A stretch of DNA of 64,000 bases from Arion vulgaris (Eukaryota > Mollusca > Gastropoda > Stylommatophora > Arionidae): the NCBI GenBank assembly GCA_020796225.1, contig CM036775.1, positions 11,911,671-11,975,670 of the forward strand, written 5' to 3'. Below, piece after piece: positions 20,774 to 31,700 of the stretch. The notes below the pieces were generated by a model. It did no database searches and had not been told where the DNA came from. It saw only the letters and a program-made list of their open reading frames with translations. A program made the translations under genes and the position numbers. Positions within the stretch are counted from its first letter, which is position 1, and each line of letters opens with the position of its first letter.

Positions 20774-21245
20774 GATTGATTGATTGTTATGACCATTAAC
20801 ATTGCACTGCAGCGAATAACCATGTGTGTTGTGATCTCATTCTTACCCCAGATGTATGCAACAAACAAGTAATGCATAACTCGTGAGGGTCCCCGATGTA
20901 ATTTTAAAGATAGCGAAAATGTTTGTATGAATTTTATATTCGAAACTTGTTAATGAATTTTGCCTAGGCAGTGGCTTGGCAGCCTGCTCTTATCTATTTT
21001 TTTGTTTTCGATCCAGAAACTTGAGCTGAAAGTCTTGGCTCGATGTCATGGACATCGTAACCCTTCGGCTCGGTGCCACGAACACCGTAAATCTGGGGAA
21101 CCTGTAGCTTTTCTGCCAGTCCGCGGAGTTGAATGCACACTTACAGAGGACTAGTCACCCGTAGTCCAGCGTACTACGAACACGCTTATCTATTCTTATC
21201 TATTTTGAAGTGCCCACACTTCTTTTACGCGCTCAATTTGAATAC
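20774..21245 (-). mobile_element. SINE-G copy split by a SINE-B
   Basis: Left part: TGATTGATTGTTATGACC, CATTGCACTGCAGCG, CCCCGATGTAATTTTAAAG. Right part after the insertion: TTTTGAAGTGCCCACACTTC and TTTTACGCGCTCAATTTGAA. The tRNA-like head is missing. Confidence 0.7.
21001..21193 (-). mobile_element. SINE-B copy nested in SINE-G, 13-bp TSD
   Basis: TCGATCCAGAAACTTGAGC to CGTACTACGAACACGC. The word TCTTATCTATTTT occurs at 20988-21000 and 21194-21206 as the probable target-site duplication; a few extra bases (CTTATCTAT) precede the right copy. Confidence 0.75.
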
Positions 21246-21269
21246 TAAGTTCAAAATACTAAGAGCATG

Positions 21270-21590
21270 CATTTTCTCAGTGGCAACGTATGTGTGAAGC
21301 ATGGACATTTAACAAGATAGTGGAAATATGTATGTGCTTTTGAATATAAATGTTACAGAAGCATCCTTCGTATATCATGGACAGAGAAGAGAATAAATAG
21401 ATCTATGCAGATAGAACTCAAAATCAAAGAAACCTGGCTGATGCAACAAATAAGAATGAAAAAAATGTAACTATTTTGGACATTTAAAATGACACAAAGG
21501 GTTGGAGATAACCATTATAAAAGATGGCAAAGAGGAAGATCATGGAGAAGATGGACTCTGGGTGGTATCTGGACTCTGCTATCAGCTGCT
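21270..21590 (+). pseudogene. LINE C-terminal fragment
   Basis: GCATGGACATTTAACAAGAT and CATCCTTCGTATATCATGGA, with ITWTEKR- and TWLMQQIRMKK-like translation, match the family at 36250-36670. Frameshifted. It ends at the piggyBac-type insertion. Confidence 0.6.
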
Positions 21591-21593
21591 TAA

Positions 21594-22495
21594 CTGATTC
21601 AGTACCAGGTTTTTTCACCTCTGGACGGAATTATTTTTTAGCTTCAAAAATATTGCACACATACTTTAGTTAAATTAAAATATTGTTTCTAAATATGATT
21701 TAAAGTTGAACTTATTATATATCAAATTAAAGATAAATGATTGTACTTTCATAAAATATTTATTGTATGCGAAAATATAATGTTGTGTTGACTGTGCATG
21801 ACAAATATTAGCATGTAATAAAAAATTAATTGAAATTGTGAGAACAAAAATCCAACTTACCAAGGGCCTTGAGGAACAATATGGTGAATAAGTCAGTGTA
21901 ACTGCTGTCTTTATATAAGTAATCCATTTATGAATACACAAAAATTAAGAAAATATTGACGGAATATATGGTTTACTAACTGTTAGCAAATTAGCAACAC
22001 GACCATCTGGAACCTGACTGGGGCAACGCCCGTCTCGCAGCTGGTTGGGAAACACTACTAGTATTATTTAAATTATTAATAATCGACGTATTTAAATCAC
22101 AAACTTCTGTGTCATCAGAATCAGAAGCTTCACTATCTTCACTATCAGTATCTACATCTTCATGCAACCAATCTCGCCTCTGCGGCTGTAAACGTGCAGA
22201 ACGAGCTGATAACAAACCATTTCTAGACTCTGAATTGTTAGACATTATTTTTAATCACAGGGTAACTTGAAAACGAAAATTAAACTTGGTTTCACTTCTG
22301 ATTCTAGTCAAAACCACGATGTTGTGATTTGGTTATCGTTAGTACTTCCTTTCTACTTAGTTTCCGGTTGATATAAAACTACAATCGGAGTGAAAATTAA
22401 TAAAAACTCAACGCAATAGTAGCCGTCTTTTAAAAGACGCTTGGGCCAGCAGATAAGAAATATGTGCACTACAGTGTTCCACGGGACTGAATCAG
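21594..22495 (-). mobile_element. piggyBac-type element, 902 bp, internally deleted
   Basis: It is bounded by TTAA on both sides (21590-21593 and 22496-22499), with 13-bp terminal inverted repeats CTGATTCAGTACC and (complement of right end) CTGATTCAGTCCC. TTAA target duplication is diagnostic of the piggyBac superfamily. The right end is the 5' side, judged from the minus-strand reading frame inside. The catalytic domain is missing, so it is non-autonomous. Confidence 0.75.
21991..22245 (-). pseudogene. piggyBac-like transposase N-terminal remnant, 84 aa
   Basis: An ATG at 22245 opens an 84-codon frame: MSNNSESRNGLLSARSARLQ, then the acidic run DVDTDSEDSEASDSDDTE, ending at TAA (21991). Short acidic, Asp/Ser-rich N-termini are usual for piggyBac transposases, which are normally several hundred residues long. 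The DDD catalytic domain and the Cys-rich C-terminus are absent. The assignment rests on the TTAA/TIR context more than on the peptide itself. Confidence 0.5.
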
Positions 22496-22529
22496 TTAAT
22501 TGTGAATTCAACCTTCATGTTGCCTTAAT

Positions 22530-22750
22530 CTCTACATTCTTTTCCAAGAGCAATGATAGCATTGCAGTAGTTGGTTATGATACCATCTTCTCTTCTTCTT
22601 CGCCCTAGTTAGGCATAGGTCTGCGATCAAGGCCTTCCAAGCCCGCCTATCCAAGGCCATCTTTTTCCAGATAACTGTACTCTCTCCCCATTTTCTTTCC
22701 ATGAGTCCCTCCTTACGGGGTCCTTCCTCCTTGGGTGGCAAGCTATGAAT
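22530..22750 (-). pseudogene. LINE 3'-end fragment (antisense)
   Basis: The minus strand encodes MERKWGESTVIWKKMALDRR and AWKALIADLCLTRAKKKRRW, the W...A.DR..W..L...LC. signature at the end of LINE ORF2. Related ends lie at 11840-12035 and 45856-46045. Confidence 0.7.
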
Positions 22751-22769
22751 TTTCTTGGTTGTGGTTTCT

Positions 22770-22892
22770 GTAGCTATATAGTGATTTTTACAGGGTGGGG
22801 ATTGTAGACGCCCAACCTCCTTGGTCGCCTCTTATGTGTTGCAGGTAACAGTTCTATTCTTTACACCCCAATTTGGTCCCTGTTAACCACTC
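22770..22892 (-). mobile_element. SINE-A2 head region
   Basis: GTGATTTTTACAGGGTGGGG, CCCAACCTCCTTGGTCGCCT, GGTAACAGTTCTATTC and TTAACCACTCGGATG in the usual order. The F body is absent. Confidence 0.7.
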
Positions 22893-23069
22893 GGATGATG
22901 CTACCATCCATCAAGATCCATTTTCCCCTTTTGGTAGGGTCAGTAATGTAGTTACCTGTCTGATTGTTATCTCATTTTGGGCCATCCGCCACTTGCCATG
23001 ATATTGATATGTCACAACTAGCTGTCATACCATGTGACAGTAGAACAGACTTGTAACAGTCAAGAAATG

Positions 23070-23500
23070 TTACTTCTTCTTCTTCAAACGCTCCATATCG
23101 ACCACTTGTTAAACCACTCTTTGTGATTCGCATGCCATCTGAGCCTAAGAGTAATTCTACGCTGTGCTAGTTATGTGCTTACAAGTAGGCCAGCACATCC
23201 GATTTCTGCTATGCTTTTTATTTACTAGGGTAGCTTCCATAGGCCCTACCTCAGTCGCTCTTACTTCTTCTTGAACGCTCATATCGACCACCTGTCAACC
23301 ACTCTGTATGATTTGTATGTGATCTGAGCCCAAGAGCGATTGTGCGTTGTGCCAGTTATGCACCTACAAGTAGGCCAGCACATCCGATTTCTGCGCTGTT
23401 TTTATATAGCATCCTTATTGTCTATATCAGTCACCTCTTACGACATGCATTGTATGTCGCAGAGGTACTATTCTTTGCTTCCTTTGCGGCCCTGCACCAA
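23070..23500 (-). mobile_element. Two SINE-E copies in tandem
   Basis: Both begin with TTCTTCTT-rich sequence and CATATCGACCACTTGTTAA or CATATCGACCACCTGTCAA, then GATCTGAGCC(T/C)AAGAG and CAAGTAGGCCAGCACATCCG. Copy 1 (about 23070-23262) lacks the terminal part. Copy 2 (about 23262-23500) continues to TTACGACATGCATTGTATGT and ACTATTCTTTGCT. A third copy is at 57255-57450. Confidence 0.7.
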
Positions 23501-23815
23501 CAGGTGAACCACCGGTCTCTGGTGTTTGTTCCGCCTGCTGGCACTGGCAGAGAGCTGTTTGACTTATTCCTAGTCTATGTAAGTGTCTGTTGAGTCTGCT
23601 ACATAGTAGAAATATAATAACGTGGTCTGTTATTCTTAGGTCTTTGAGGAAGTTTTCCATAATCATATCCAGTGTTTGTCTTCCAGTCTACTGCAGATTT
23701 TCTTTGTATGAGGGTTCTGACCTCTTGAACAGACAGGTTGGTCAATTTGCTTGTTGTCACTGCCATTCTTAGCCAAGACATTGTCACTTTCATTGTCTAC
23801 AATACCACAGTGAGA
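23500..23815 (-). pseudogene. LINE C-terminal Cys-rich fragment (antisense)
   Basis: The minus strand reads RLNRHLHRLGISQTALCQCQ and QAEQTPE before SINE-E interrupts, plus an upstream SVQEVRTLIQRKS-like part. It is the same CQCQQAEQTPEHTLQDC region as in the sense copy at 27655-27890. Confidence 0.65.
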
Positions 23816-23825
23816 TTTTTTTTTT

Positions 23826-24012
23826 CCGATCCAGAAGCACTTGAGCTTTTCAGCTCTTGGCTCGGTGCCATGGACATCGTAACCCTTCAGTTCGGTGCCA
23901 CGAACACCGTAAATCTGGGGAATCTGTTGCTTTTTTCTGCCACTTCCGCGGAATTGAACCCGCACACACAGAGGGATAGTCCAACGCGCTACGAACACGC
24001 TGGGCTGACAGG
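23826..24012 (-). mobile_element. SINE-B copy
   Basis: CCGATCCAGAAGCACTTGAG at the left, CCGCGGAATTGAACCCGC (B-box complement) and ACGCGCTACGAACACGCTGG at the right. Confidence 0.85.
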
Positions 24013-24139
24013 CCCACAGTGAGATAGAATCCTCTACAAGTGAATTTCTGTCTTTTTATTTACAGCTCAGCAAGTTTTCTGTCTAGGTTCAATCAATCAG
24101 AACCACAATAGACTGTGATACTGTCTGTTCAGCAAGCTA

Positions 24140-24290
24140 TCATCATCATCAAATAGCTTGTCTTGAGCAGAACTTTGCCATCCCAACAGTCCTCCGGAAT
24201 TTCTCGCTCATAGGCCAGATGTCCTGCCTCTACAGCTGTCATGTTCAACCCATCAGTTGTATCCTGAATCCATCTTCTCCATGGTTGTAT
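24140..24290 (-). pseudogene. LINE C-terminal fragment (antisense)
   Basis: AAATAGCTTGTCTTGAGCAG, CCATCCCAACAGTCCTCCGG and CATGTTCAACCCATCAGTTG match the end of the antisense family at 36250-36670. Confidence 0.65.
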
Positions 24291-24399
24291 TCCATATTAT
24301 TGTTAGGATTTTCTAGGCATTGTCTTGGAAGGTAGTCTGCCACTGCTTTCCTTCCTGGCAGTGACCATACTGGTCCATGATTGTAGCCATTGTTTCTAT

Positions 24400-24905
24400 G
24401 ACAGAAGATCCTCTGTCTACCATCGTGAGTTTTGAGAGCATAACCATTGACATTCTGTCTTTCTCAGTGACTCAATGTGCATGCTCAGGAAGATTGAAAC
24501 AGGATGGGTTAGGAGACATTGGATGAAGTCACTGGGGAGGTCTAAGCTGACAAAGATCACTTTTGTTTTTGTGCCAGGGCATGCAGGTGTAAGGGGGAAG
24601 GTACATGCGAATAGGCTTGCAGGTATGGCTGCTGTACAAAGCGGGCGAGCAATGGACCAGGCTGATATTATAAATTCTTTAAGGGAGAGAGGATGTGTAC
24701 ATGATAGCGGTGAATTTACATCTCTAACCAGACTGCAAGAAGTTAAGTGTGGTGTAGCTGACAAGAACACTATGCTGGCAGACAAAGAAGAATGTAAGCG
24801 AACAAAGAACCGTTGTTGTTGGTCGCCACACGCTGAGAGACATACTGAGGGAGAGCTCGGGGCACTTATGGACTAATTTGTTCGACGTGATGGTGATCCG
24901 ACGAC
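24400..24905 (+). pseudogene. LINE RNase H C-terminal fragment
   Basis: An open frame at 24475-24876 reads SLGRSKLTKITFVFVPGHAG, VRGKVHANRLAGMAAVQSGR and AMDQADIINSLRERGCVHDS, ending EGELGALMD. In RNase H of this type the usual G.ERAD carries the fourth metal ligand; here it reads KVHANRL, so that Asp is replaced. The first three acidic residues lie upstream and are lost or out of frame. The copy is inactive. Confidence 0.75.
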
Positions 24906-25049
24906 TAAACTAAATTCTGTCCACTGCTCCCTCACTGATCCACCACCGGCTCCCATGGCTACGTGTGACCCTGCCGGGGACTGAGCGGTACTCCACCTTG
25001 CCCAAGTGTGTCCCGTAGACTAGCGGAGGGAAGGAGGCGCATTACATCT
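24906..25049. other. LINE 3'-UTR-like tail, uncertain
   Basis: Sequence following the RNase H copy (CACTGCTCCCTCACTGATCC, CTGCCGGGGACTGAGCGGTA) is probably the element 3' UTR, but I have no second copy in the window to prove it. Confidence 0.35.
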
Positions 25050-25548
25050 CCTTTGATAGAGACTTACCTCTACCCATTTGTTGTGTTATGGATTATTGTC
25101 CATTCTTCACATGTCTTAGCCATCTTAGTCTTCTACTGCTGAGCATTCCCATGATGGAAGGCAAGTTTGCACATTGCAGTACTTCAAAGTTTGTTATCTT
25201 GTTGTACCGCCTGATGTTCATAATCTTGCAGAGACATCAAAGGTGAAAGATGTTAAGTCTCTTCTCATGTCTTGAGTAGGCTGCCCATTTTGTTTCTGAG
25301 CCATATAGTAAAGATTGAATTACACAGGCTCGATATATTTGAATCTTTGTCTGCAATGTTAGTTTTGTGTTGTTCCACGCTCACTTTGATAGTTTGCGAA
25401 TGTAGTAGCCGCACTCCCTATACGAGCGTTGATTTCTTCATCAAGAGACAGGCTGGCAGTGACCATGGACCCAAGATAGTACAATTTTTGCACTGATGTT
25501 AGATGGTTACCATTTAAAGTGATGTTTATTGTGTTACTTCCCTGACAT
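25050..25548 (-). pseudogene. LINE RT distal fragment (antisense)
   Basis: The minus strand reads LNGNHLTSVQKLYYLGSMVT and ASLSLDEEINARIGSAATTF, the YLGS...LD.EI..RI..A block that follows the RT palm, then frameshifted pieces toward 25050. No catalytic motif remains. Confidence 0.7.
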
Positions 25549-25549
25549 A

Positions 25550-25985
25550 ACAGGCTTCTCTGGCGTAGAGGTTGTGTGCTCGTCTCTCGTGCCAAAGATA
25601 CCGGGTTTGCTCCCTGTACCAACGGTCCGGTTCGCTCCCTCATGGAGCCAACTGGATTTTTTCCAGAGACCCTGATCTCAGGGTAGGTGAGATCGAGTTC
25701 CTAGTCCTATCGGAGACGGACGATAAAACGTAGGTCTCGTGTTCAATTTGAGCACGTAAAAGAACCCTTGGCATTTCAAAATTGAGAAGAGTAGGCTGGA
25801 AAGCTGCTGTCCGGGATAAATTCATCAGAAAAATTAAAATTTAGACAAAATATCTTCACCATCTTCAAAATTACATCGAGGACCCTCGCTGGTGCTACGG
25901 AGTTCGTGCACTGCAGCTGTGTAAGAAAGACATCGGAGCACACATGGTTACTCACCGAAGTACAATGATGATGGTCACATTTTTT
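25550..25985 (+). mobile_element. SINE-G copy
   Basis: tRNA-like head TTCTCTGGCGTAGAGGTTGT, B-box-like CGGGTTTGCTCCC (the segment is partly duplicated), body CTGATCTCAGGGTAGGTGAG and GGAGACGGACGATAAAACGT, end CACCGAAGTACAATGATGAT. A SINE-B has inserted at its 3' end; the residue ATGATGGTTCAATCAATCC appears at 26168. Confidence 0.8.
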
Positions 25986-26166
25986 TTTCGATCCAGAAGC
26001 ACTTGAGCTTTCGGCTTGGTGCCATGGACATCGTAACCCTTCGGTTCGGTGCCACGTACACCGTAAATCTGGATAACCTGTGACTTTTCTGCCAGCCCTC
26101 GGAATTGAACCGCACTCACAGGGGCTTGTCACCCGTCGTCCAACGCGCTACGAACACGCTGGGCAG
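25982..26166 (-). mobile_element. SINE-B copy in SINE-G tail
   Basis: TCGATCCAGAAGCACTTGAG to CAACGCGCTACGAACACGCT, interrupting the 3' end of the preceding SINE-G. Confidence 0.8.
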
Positions 26167-26496
26167 CATGATGGTTCAATCAATCCTTACATAAAACCAC
26201 AGGGACACTTGACGGAACATGAATATCATATATTGATAAATCAAATGATTAGTCTAAATGTTGTGTTGTGTTGTCTCATTTCACCAGTAGTATCAACTTG
26301 TTGCTTTTCCACTCGGCACGTCTCAGGGCCATAACAAACAGTTGTTACGTTTACAAAACTGGTAAACACTAACCACACCACCTGGCTTGGTCGTTCCGTT
26401 TGTTTACTATAAACTTGATCAATAAATGTGTTCTAGGTCAATATCTCGATAGGCGTTGTTTGTTCAGTTATAACTACAGATATTGTGATTGTATAT

Positions 26497-27192
26497 CTTC
26501 TTCTTCTTCGTTCTCACTAGATTGTGATTTCGGATTCTCTAATAAAGGCAGCCGTCTGTCTCAGATTATCAGCCACGCCATACAGTTTGTCTTCTGCGTT
26601 CTCACTAGATTGAGATTTCGGATTCTCTAATAAAGGCAGCCGTCTGTCTCAGATTATCAGCCACGCCATACAGTTTGTCTTCTGCGTTCTCACTAGATTG
26701 GGATTTCGGATTCTCTAATAAAGGCAGCCGTCTGCCTCAGATTATCAGCCATGCCATACAGTTTGTCTTGGACGCTAGTGTAAGTGGGCCACCTCTTTCT
26801 TCTCAAGTCTGCTAACTGGGGCAGTTCTGTAGGATATAATTCCTATGATTTCTGCTTCCCCGTTTATGCCGACCTCTTCCCGCAGTAAGTTTTGGCCACT
26901 CTCGTAATGGTGGGTCTGACATTCTTACTGCATGGCTAAATCTCCGAGGCAGATTGGCGACCGTAGAATCCGTTATCCCATTCCTCATTGTGAGGGTCGT
27001 TGCACCATGTTATGCGCCTTACGGCCTGGTGCATCCGTTTTCCTTCAAGCATTTGTTTTGGGTTAGCATTCCTTAGTGGACACGTGCATCCAATTTCAGC
27101 CAAACCTCAGTCGACTCTTACGACATGCGTGACAGGTAACAGTGGTTCTATTCTTTACACTCCAAATTTGGGCCCCGGTAACCACTCGGGCG
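26497..27192 (-). mobile_element. Chimeric SINE-C copy 1 (SINE-A head plus antisense LINE)
   Basis: The right end carries the SINE-A head (complement: CGCCCGAGTGGTTACCGGGG). The interior is LINE sequence in the opposite sense (TTGCTTAAG-free, CCGAGGCAGATTGGCGACCG, GGCCTGGTGCATCCGTTTTC). The left end carries the CTTCTTCTTC tail complement. An 88-bp segment containing CTCTAATAAAGGCAGCCGTC is present three times. Flanks GTGATTGTATAT (26485-26496) and GTGATTGTGTAT (27193-27204) form a TSD with one mismatch. Confidence 0.75.
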
Positions 27193-27248
27193 GTGATTGT
27201 GTATGTATCTGTTTACACGTGTCTTCAAACTTTGTGTTAGAATTAAGA

Positions 27249-27602
27249 TTTTTTTTTTCCCCGTTCCAGAAGTTCTTGAGCTTTTCGGCTCAGTGCCACG
27301 AACACCGTAAATTTTGAAAACTTGTGACTTTTCTGCCATTCCGCGAAATTGAACCGCACTAACCGAAGAGCGAACCCAGTAAACGCTGGTTGAAATTTGA
27401 CACGTCGCCGAAGGACAAGCACTAGAGCTCCAAATGGTACTGGAGATTGTGACGTAAAACAAACATTCTTGGCAAAGGCTGTTTATATATCACAATAAGA
27501 ATTATAAAAATGGCCGAAAAAGAACGATCGAGAGAGAGAAGCGCACTCACAGGGAGCTTGTCACCCGTCGTCCAGCGCGCTACGAACACGCTGCGTAGGT
27601 GG
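27249..27602 (-). mobile_element. SINE-B copy split by an F-type SINE
   Basis: Left part: TTCCAGAAGTTCTTGAGC, then CCGCGAAATTGAACCGCACT. Right part: GCACTCACAGGGAGCTTGTC, then CAGCGCGCTACGAACACGCT. The word CGCACT is duplicated at the break (27355-27360, 27542-27547). Confidence 0.75.
27361..27541 (+). mobile_element. F-type SINE fragment
   Basis: GAGCGAACCCAGTAAACGCT, CACGTCGCCGAAGGACAAGC, CTAGAGCTCCAAATGGTACT and the end GAACGATCGAGAGAGAG. Same subfamily as 47520-47740. It carries a single copy of the monomer amplified at 15867-16594. Confidence 0.75.
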
Positions 27603-27654
27603 GCTAGAGACTTGAGATTAAAACCCTCATACAATGAAAATCTACAGTAGACTG

Positions 27655-28260
27655 GAAGACAAACACTCGGTATGATTATGAAAGGACTTCCTCAAAGACC
27701 TAAGCAGAACAGACCAGGTCATTATATTTCGACCACGCACCGGACACTGCAGACTCAACAAACACTTATATAGACTAGGAATAAGTCAAACAGCTCTCTG
27801 CCAGTGTCAGCAGGCGGAACAGACACCAGAGCATACCCTGCAAGACTGTCTTCTCATCGATGAGCTGAGAAGCAACATGTGGCCACACCCAGTCGACCAT
27901 TCTTCTTCTTTGCGTTCGTTCTTTAGACCAATTTTAATCACTCTTTATGATATGTTTGATCTTTGCCAAGAACGTGTATACGTTGCATTGGTTTGGTAGG
28001 CCCCTAAACGCATACACTTCTACAAGTTTAGGACACATGCATCCGATTTCAGCCGAACCTCCTTAGTCGCCTCTTCGACATGCGTGGCAGGTAACAGTGG
28101 TTCTATTCTTTACACCAAGTTTGGGCCCGGTAACCACTCGGGCGGCCCAGTCAACCTGAAAACTAAGCTTTGGGGAAACCCTACAGACCTGAAGCTGACT
28201 GCCCAGTTTGTGGTCCACAGTAAATTAAGCACATGACCAGACATCACGGAAGAACAAGAA
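27655..28260 (+). pseudogene. LINE C-terminus split by SINE-A
   Basis: Reads VIIFRPRTGHCRLNKHLYRL, GISQTALCQCQQAEQTPEHT and LQDCLLIDELRSNMWPHPVD. After the SINE-A insertion it resumes with VNLKTKLWGNPTDLKLTAQF and VVHSKLST. The RTGHCRLN...C.C...Q...H.LQ.C motif is the usual CR1/Jockey-type ORF2 C-terminal Cys/His block. The frame is open on both sides of the insert, so this LINE piece was fairly fresh when the SINE landed. Confidence 0.8.
27899..28145 (-). mobile_element. SINE-A copy nested in LINE, 11-bp TSD
   Basis: TTCTTCTTTGCGTTCGTTCT to GGTAACCACTCGGGCGG. Flanks CCCAGTCGACC (27888-27898) and CCCAGTCAACC (28146-28156) match in 10 of 11 positions. Confidence 0.85.
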
Positions 28261-28289
28261 GCTCACCCCATATCATCCATGAGTTCCAA

Positions 28290-28660
28290 AATAAAGGTAT
28301 ATTAAGAAATGATTATAGATGTCTGCGTAAAAATAATGAATATACAATGGAACGAATTCAGAAGTGATGAAATCAGAGAAATGTCTGATCAACCACTAGT
28401 GACAACTGTTATAAGAAAGAGAAGATGGAGATATGTTGGGCACACCTTGAGTAGAAATGATCAAAGAATATCAAAGCAGGCATTGAAGTGGGATGCAAAG
28501 GGTTCAAAAAAGAGAGGACGACCTAAGGAGACCCTGAAACGAACTTTGCTGAGAGAGGCAAGAAATATCGGTCTTAGTTCCATGGAGAAGATTGAGCGAG
28601 TTGCCCAGGATAGAGCGGTAGGGAGAAATTGCTTGCAGGCCCTATGTAATGTATAACGGT
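28290..28660 (+). pseudogene. LINE ORF2 C-terminal fragment
   Basis: Reads MSDQPLVTTVIRKRRWRYVG, HTLSRNDQRISKQALKWDAK, KKRGRPKETLKRTLLREARN and IERVAQDRAVGRNCLQALCN. The RR.R..GH.LR...KRGRPK.T..R block is typical of ORF2 C-termini. About 115 codons are open. A related antisense piece lies at 48375-48570. Confidence 0.75.
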
Positions 28661-28752
28661 ACGAGAGGAATTATTAAGAAATGTTTGAACACCGATATAG
28701 GTTTTCTGCCATCGATCATGTCATTGGCCATTCTAGATCAGCATTTCCAAAC

Positions 28753-31700
28753 TAGGGTCCTCAAGGTACTCACTGGGGTCCTCAAGGTACTCACTGGGGT
28801 CCTCAAGGTACTCACTGGGGTCCTCAAGGTACTCACTGGGGGTCCTCAAAGTACTCACTGGGGGTCTTCAAGGTACTCACTGGGGTCCTCAAGGTACTCA
28901 CTGGGGGTGCTCAAAGTACTCACTGGGGTCCTCAAGGTACTCACTGGGGTCCTCAAGGTACTCACTGGGGTCCTCAAGGTACTCACTGGGGTCCTCAAGG
29001 TACTCACTGGGGTCCTCAAGGTACTCACTGGGGTCCTCAAGGTACTCACTGAGGTCCTCAAGGTACTCACTGGGGGTACTCAAGGTACTCACTGGGGTCC
29101 TCAAGGTACTCACTGGGGGTCCTCAAGGTACTCACTGGGGTCCTCAAGGTACTCACTGGGGGTCCTCAAGGTACTCACTGGGGTCCTCAAGGTACTCACT
29201 GGGGGTCCTCAAGGTACTCACTGAGGTCCTCAAGGTACTCACTGGGGTCCTCAAGGTACTCACTGGGGGTCCTCAAGGTACTCACTGAGGTCCTCAAGGT
29301 ACTCACTGGGGTACTCAAGGTACTCACTGGGGTCCTCAAGGTACTCACTGGGGTCCTCAAGGTACTCACTGGGGTCCTCAGAGGTACTCACTGAGGTCCT
29401 CAGGGTACTCACTGGTCCAGGTACTCACTGGGGTCCTCAAGGTACTCACTGGGGTCCTCAAGGTACTCACTGGGGTCCTCAAGGTACTCACTGGGGTCTA
29501 AGGTACTCACTGGGGTCCTCAAGGTACTCACTGGGGTCCTCAAGGTACTCACTGGGGGTCCTCAAGGTACTCACTGGGGGTCCTCAAAGTACTCACTGGG
29601 GTCCTCAAGGTACTCACTGAGGTCCTCAAGGTACTCACTGGGGTACTCAAGGTACTCACTGGGGTCCTCAGGTACTCACTGGGGGTCCTCAAGGTACTCA
29701 CTGGGGGTCCTCAGGGTACTCACTGGGGTCCTCAGGGTACTCACTGGGGTCCTCAGGGTACTCACTGGGGTCCTCAAGGTACTCACTGGGGTCCTCAAGG
29801 TACTCACTGGGGTCCTCAAGGTACTCACTGGGGGTCCTCAAGGTACTCACTGGGGTCCTCAAGGTACTCACTGGGGTCCTCAAGGTACTCACTGGGGTCC
29901 TCAAGGTACTCACTGGGGTCCTCAAGGTACTCACTGGGGTCCTCAAGGTACTCACTGGGGTCCTCAAGGTACTCACTGGGGGTCCTCAGGTACTCACTGG
30001 GGTCCTCAAGGTACTCACTGAGGTCCTCAAGGTACTCACTAGGGGTCCTCAAGGTACTCACTGGGTCCCAAGGTACTCACTGGGGTCCCCAAGGTACTCA
30101 CTGGGGTCCTCAAGGTACTCACTGGGGTCCTCAAGGTACTCACTGGGGTCCTCAAGGTACTCACTGGGGGTCCTCAAGGTACTCACTGGGGGTGCTCAAG
30201 GTACTCACTGGGGTCCTCAAGGTACTCACTGGGGGTGCTCAAGGTACTCACTGGGGGTCCTCAAGGTACTCACTGGGGTCCTCAAGGTACTCACTGGGGG
30301 TCCTCAAGGTACTCACTGGGGTCCTCAAGGTACTCACTGGGGGTGCTCAAGGTACTCACTGGGGTCCTCAAGGTACTCACTGGGGTCCCTCAAGGTACTC
30401 ACTGAGGTACTCACTGGGGTCCTCAAGGTACTCACTGGGGGTCCTCAAGGTACTCACTGGGAGTCCTCAAAGTACTCACTGGGGTCCTCAAGGTACTCAC
30501 TGGGGGTCCTCAAAGTACTCACTGGGGGTTCTCAAGGTACTCACTTGGGTCCTCAAGGTACTCACTGGGGGTCCTCAAGGTACTCACTGGGGGTCCTCAA
30601 AGTACTCACTGGGGGTCCTCAGGGTACTCACTGGGGGTCCTCAGGGTACTCACTGGGGTCCTCAGGGTACTCACTGGGGTCCTCAAGGTACTCACTGAGG
30701 TACTCACTGGGGTCCTCAAGGTCTCACTGGGGTCCTCAAGGTACTCACTGGGAGTCCTCAAAGTACTCACTGGGGTCCTCAAGGTACTCACTGGGGTCCT
30801 CAAAGTACTCACTGGGGTTCTCAAGGTACTCACTGGGGTCCTCAAGGTACTCACTGGGGTCCTCAAGGTACTCACTGGGGTCCTCAAGGTACTCACTGGG
30901 GTCCTCAGGGTACTCACTGGGGTCCTCAGGGTACTCACTGGGGTCCTCAGGGTACTCACTGGGGGTCCTCAAGGTACTCACTGGGGTCCCCAAGGTACTC
31001 ACTGGGGTCCTCAAGGTACTCACTGGGGTCCTCAAGGTACTCACTGGGGTCCTCAAGGTACTCACTGGGGGTCCTCAAGGTACTCACTGGGGTCCTCAAG
31101 GTACTCACTGGGGTCCTCAAGGTACTCACTGGGGTCCTCAAGGTACTCACTGGGGTCCTCAAGGTACTCACTGGGGGTACTCACTGGGGTCCTCAAGGTA
31201 CTCACTGGGGTCCTCAAGGTACTCACTGGGGTCCTCAAGGTACTCACTGGGGTCCTCAAGGTACCACTGGGGGTATCCAAGGACTCACTGGTCCTCAAAG
31301 GACTCAGAGGGGTCCCTCAAGGACTCACTGGGTCCTCAGGACATCGCTGCGAGGTGGCCTGAGGAGATTACCCTGCTCAAGAATCACATGAGGGACCCTC
31401 AAGATATACTTTAAGCTCGACAGACAGGTAACTCACTCAGGGAGTCCCCTATAAGACGAATAATCAAACAGTCTCCAGTGTCACTGGGGACGTCCAGAGA
31501 TGTCCTGAAGAGTCCTCGGTAGCTGACACTGTGGTCCCTCCAGTGCATTCTTCTTCTTGCGCGTCTCCCAAAACTACTCTCTTGGGTTCTCCCAATTCTC
31601 ACTGGGGATCGCCAAGGTAACTCACTGGGGTGCCCTCAAACGCTACTTCACTTTAGGTCCTCCGATTAGGACCTCTGGGGTCCTCAAGGTGCCACTGGAG

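Noticed and set aside
28649..31414. Frames of up to 289 codons with YSLGSSR or VLKVLTG repeats on both strands
   Set aside because: Product of the 21/22-bp minisatellite, and part of the interval is probably a consensus artefact.
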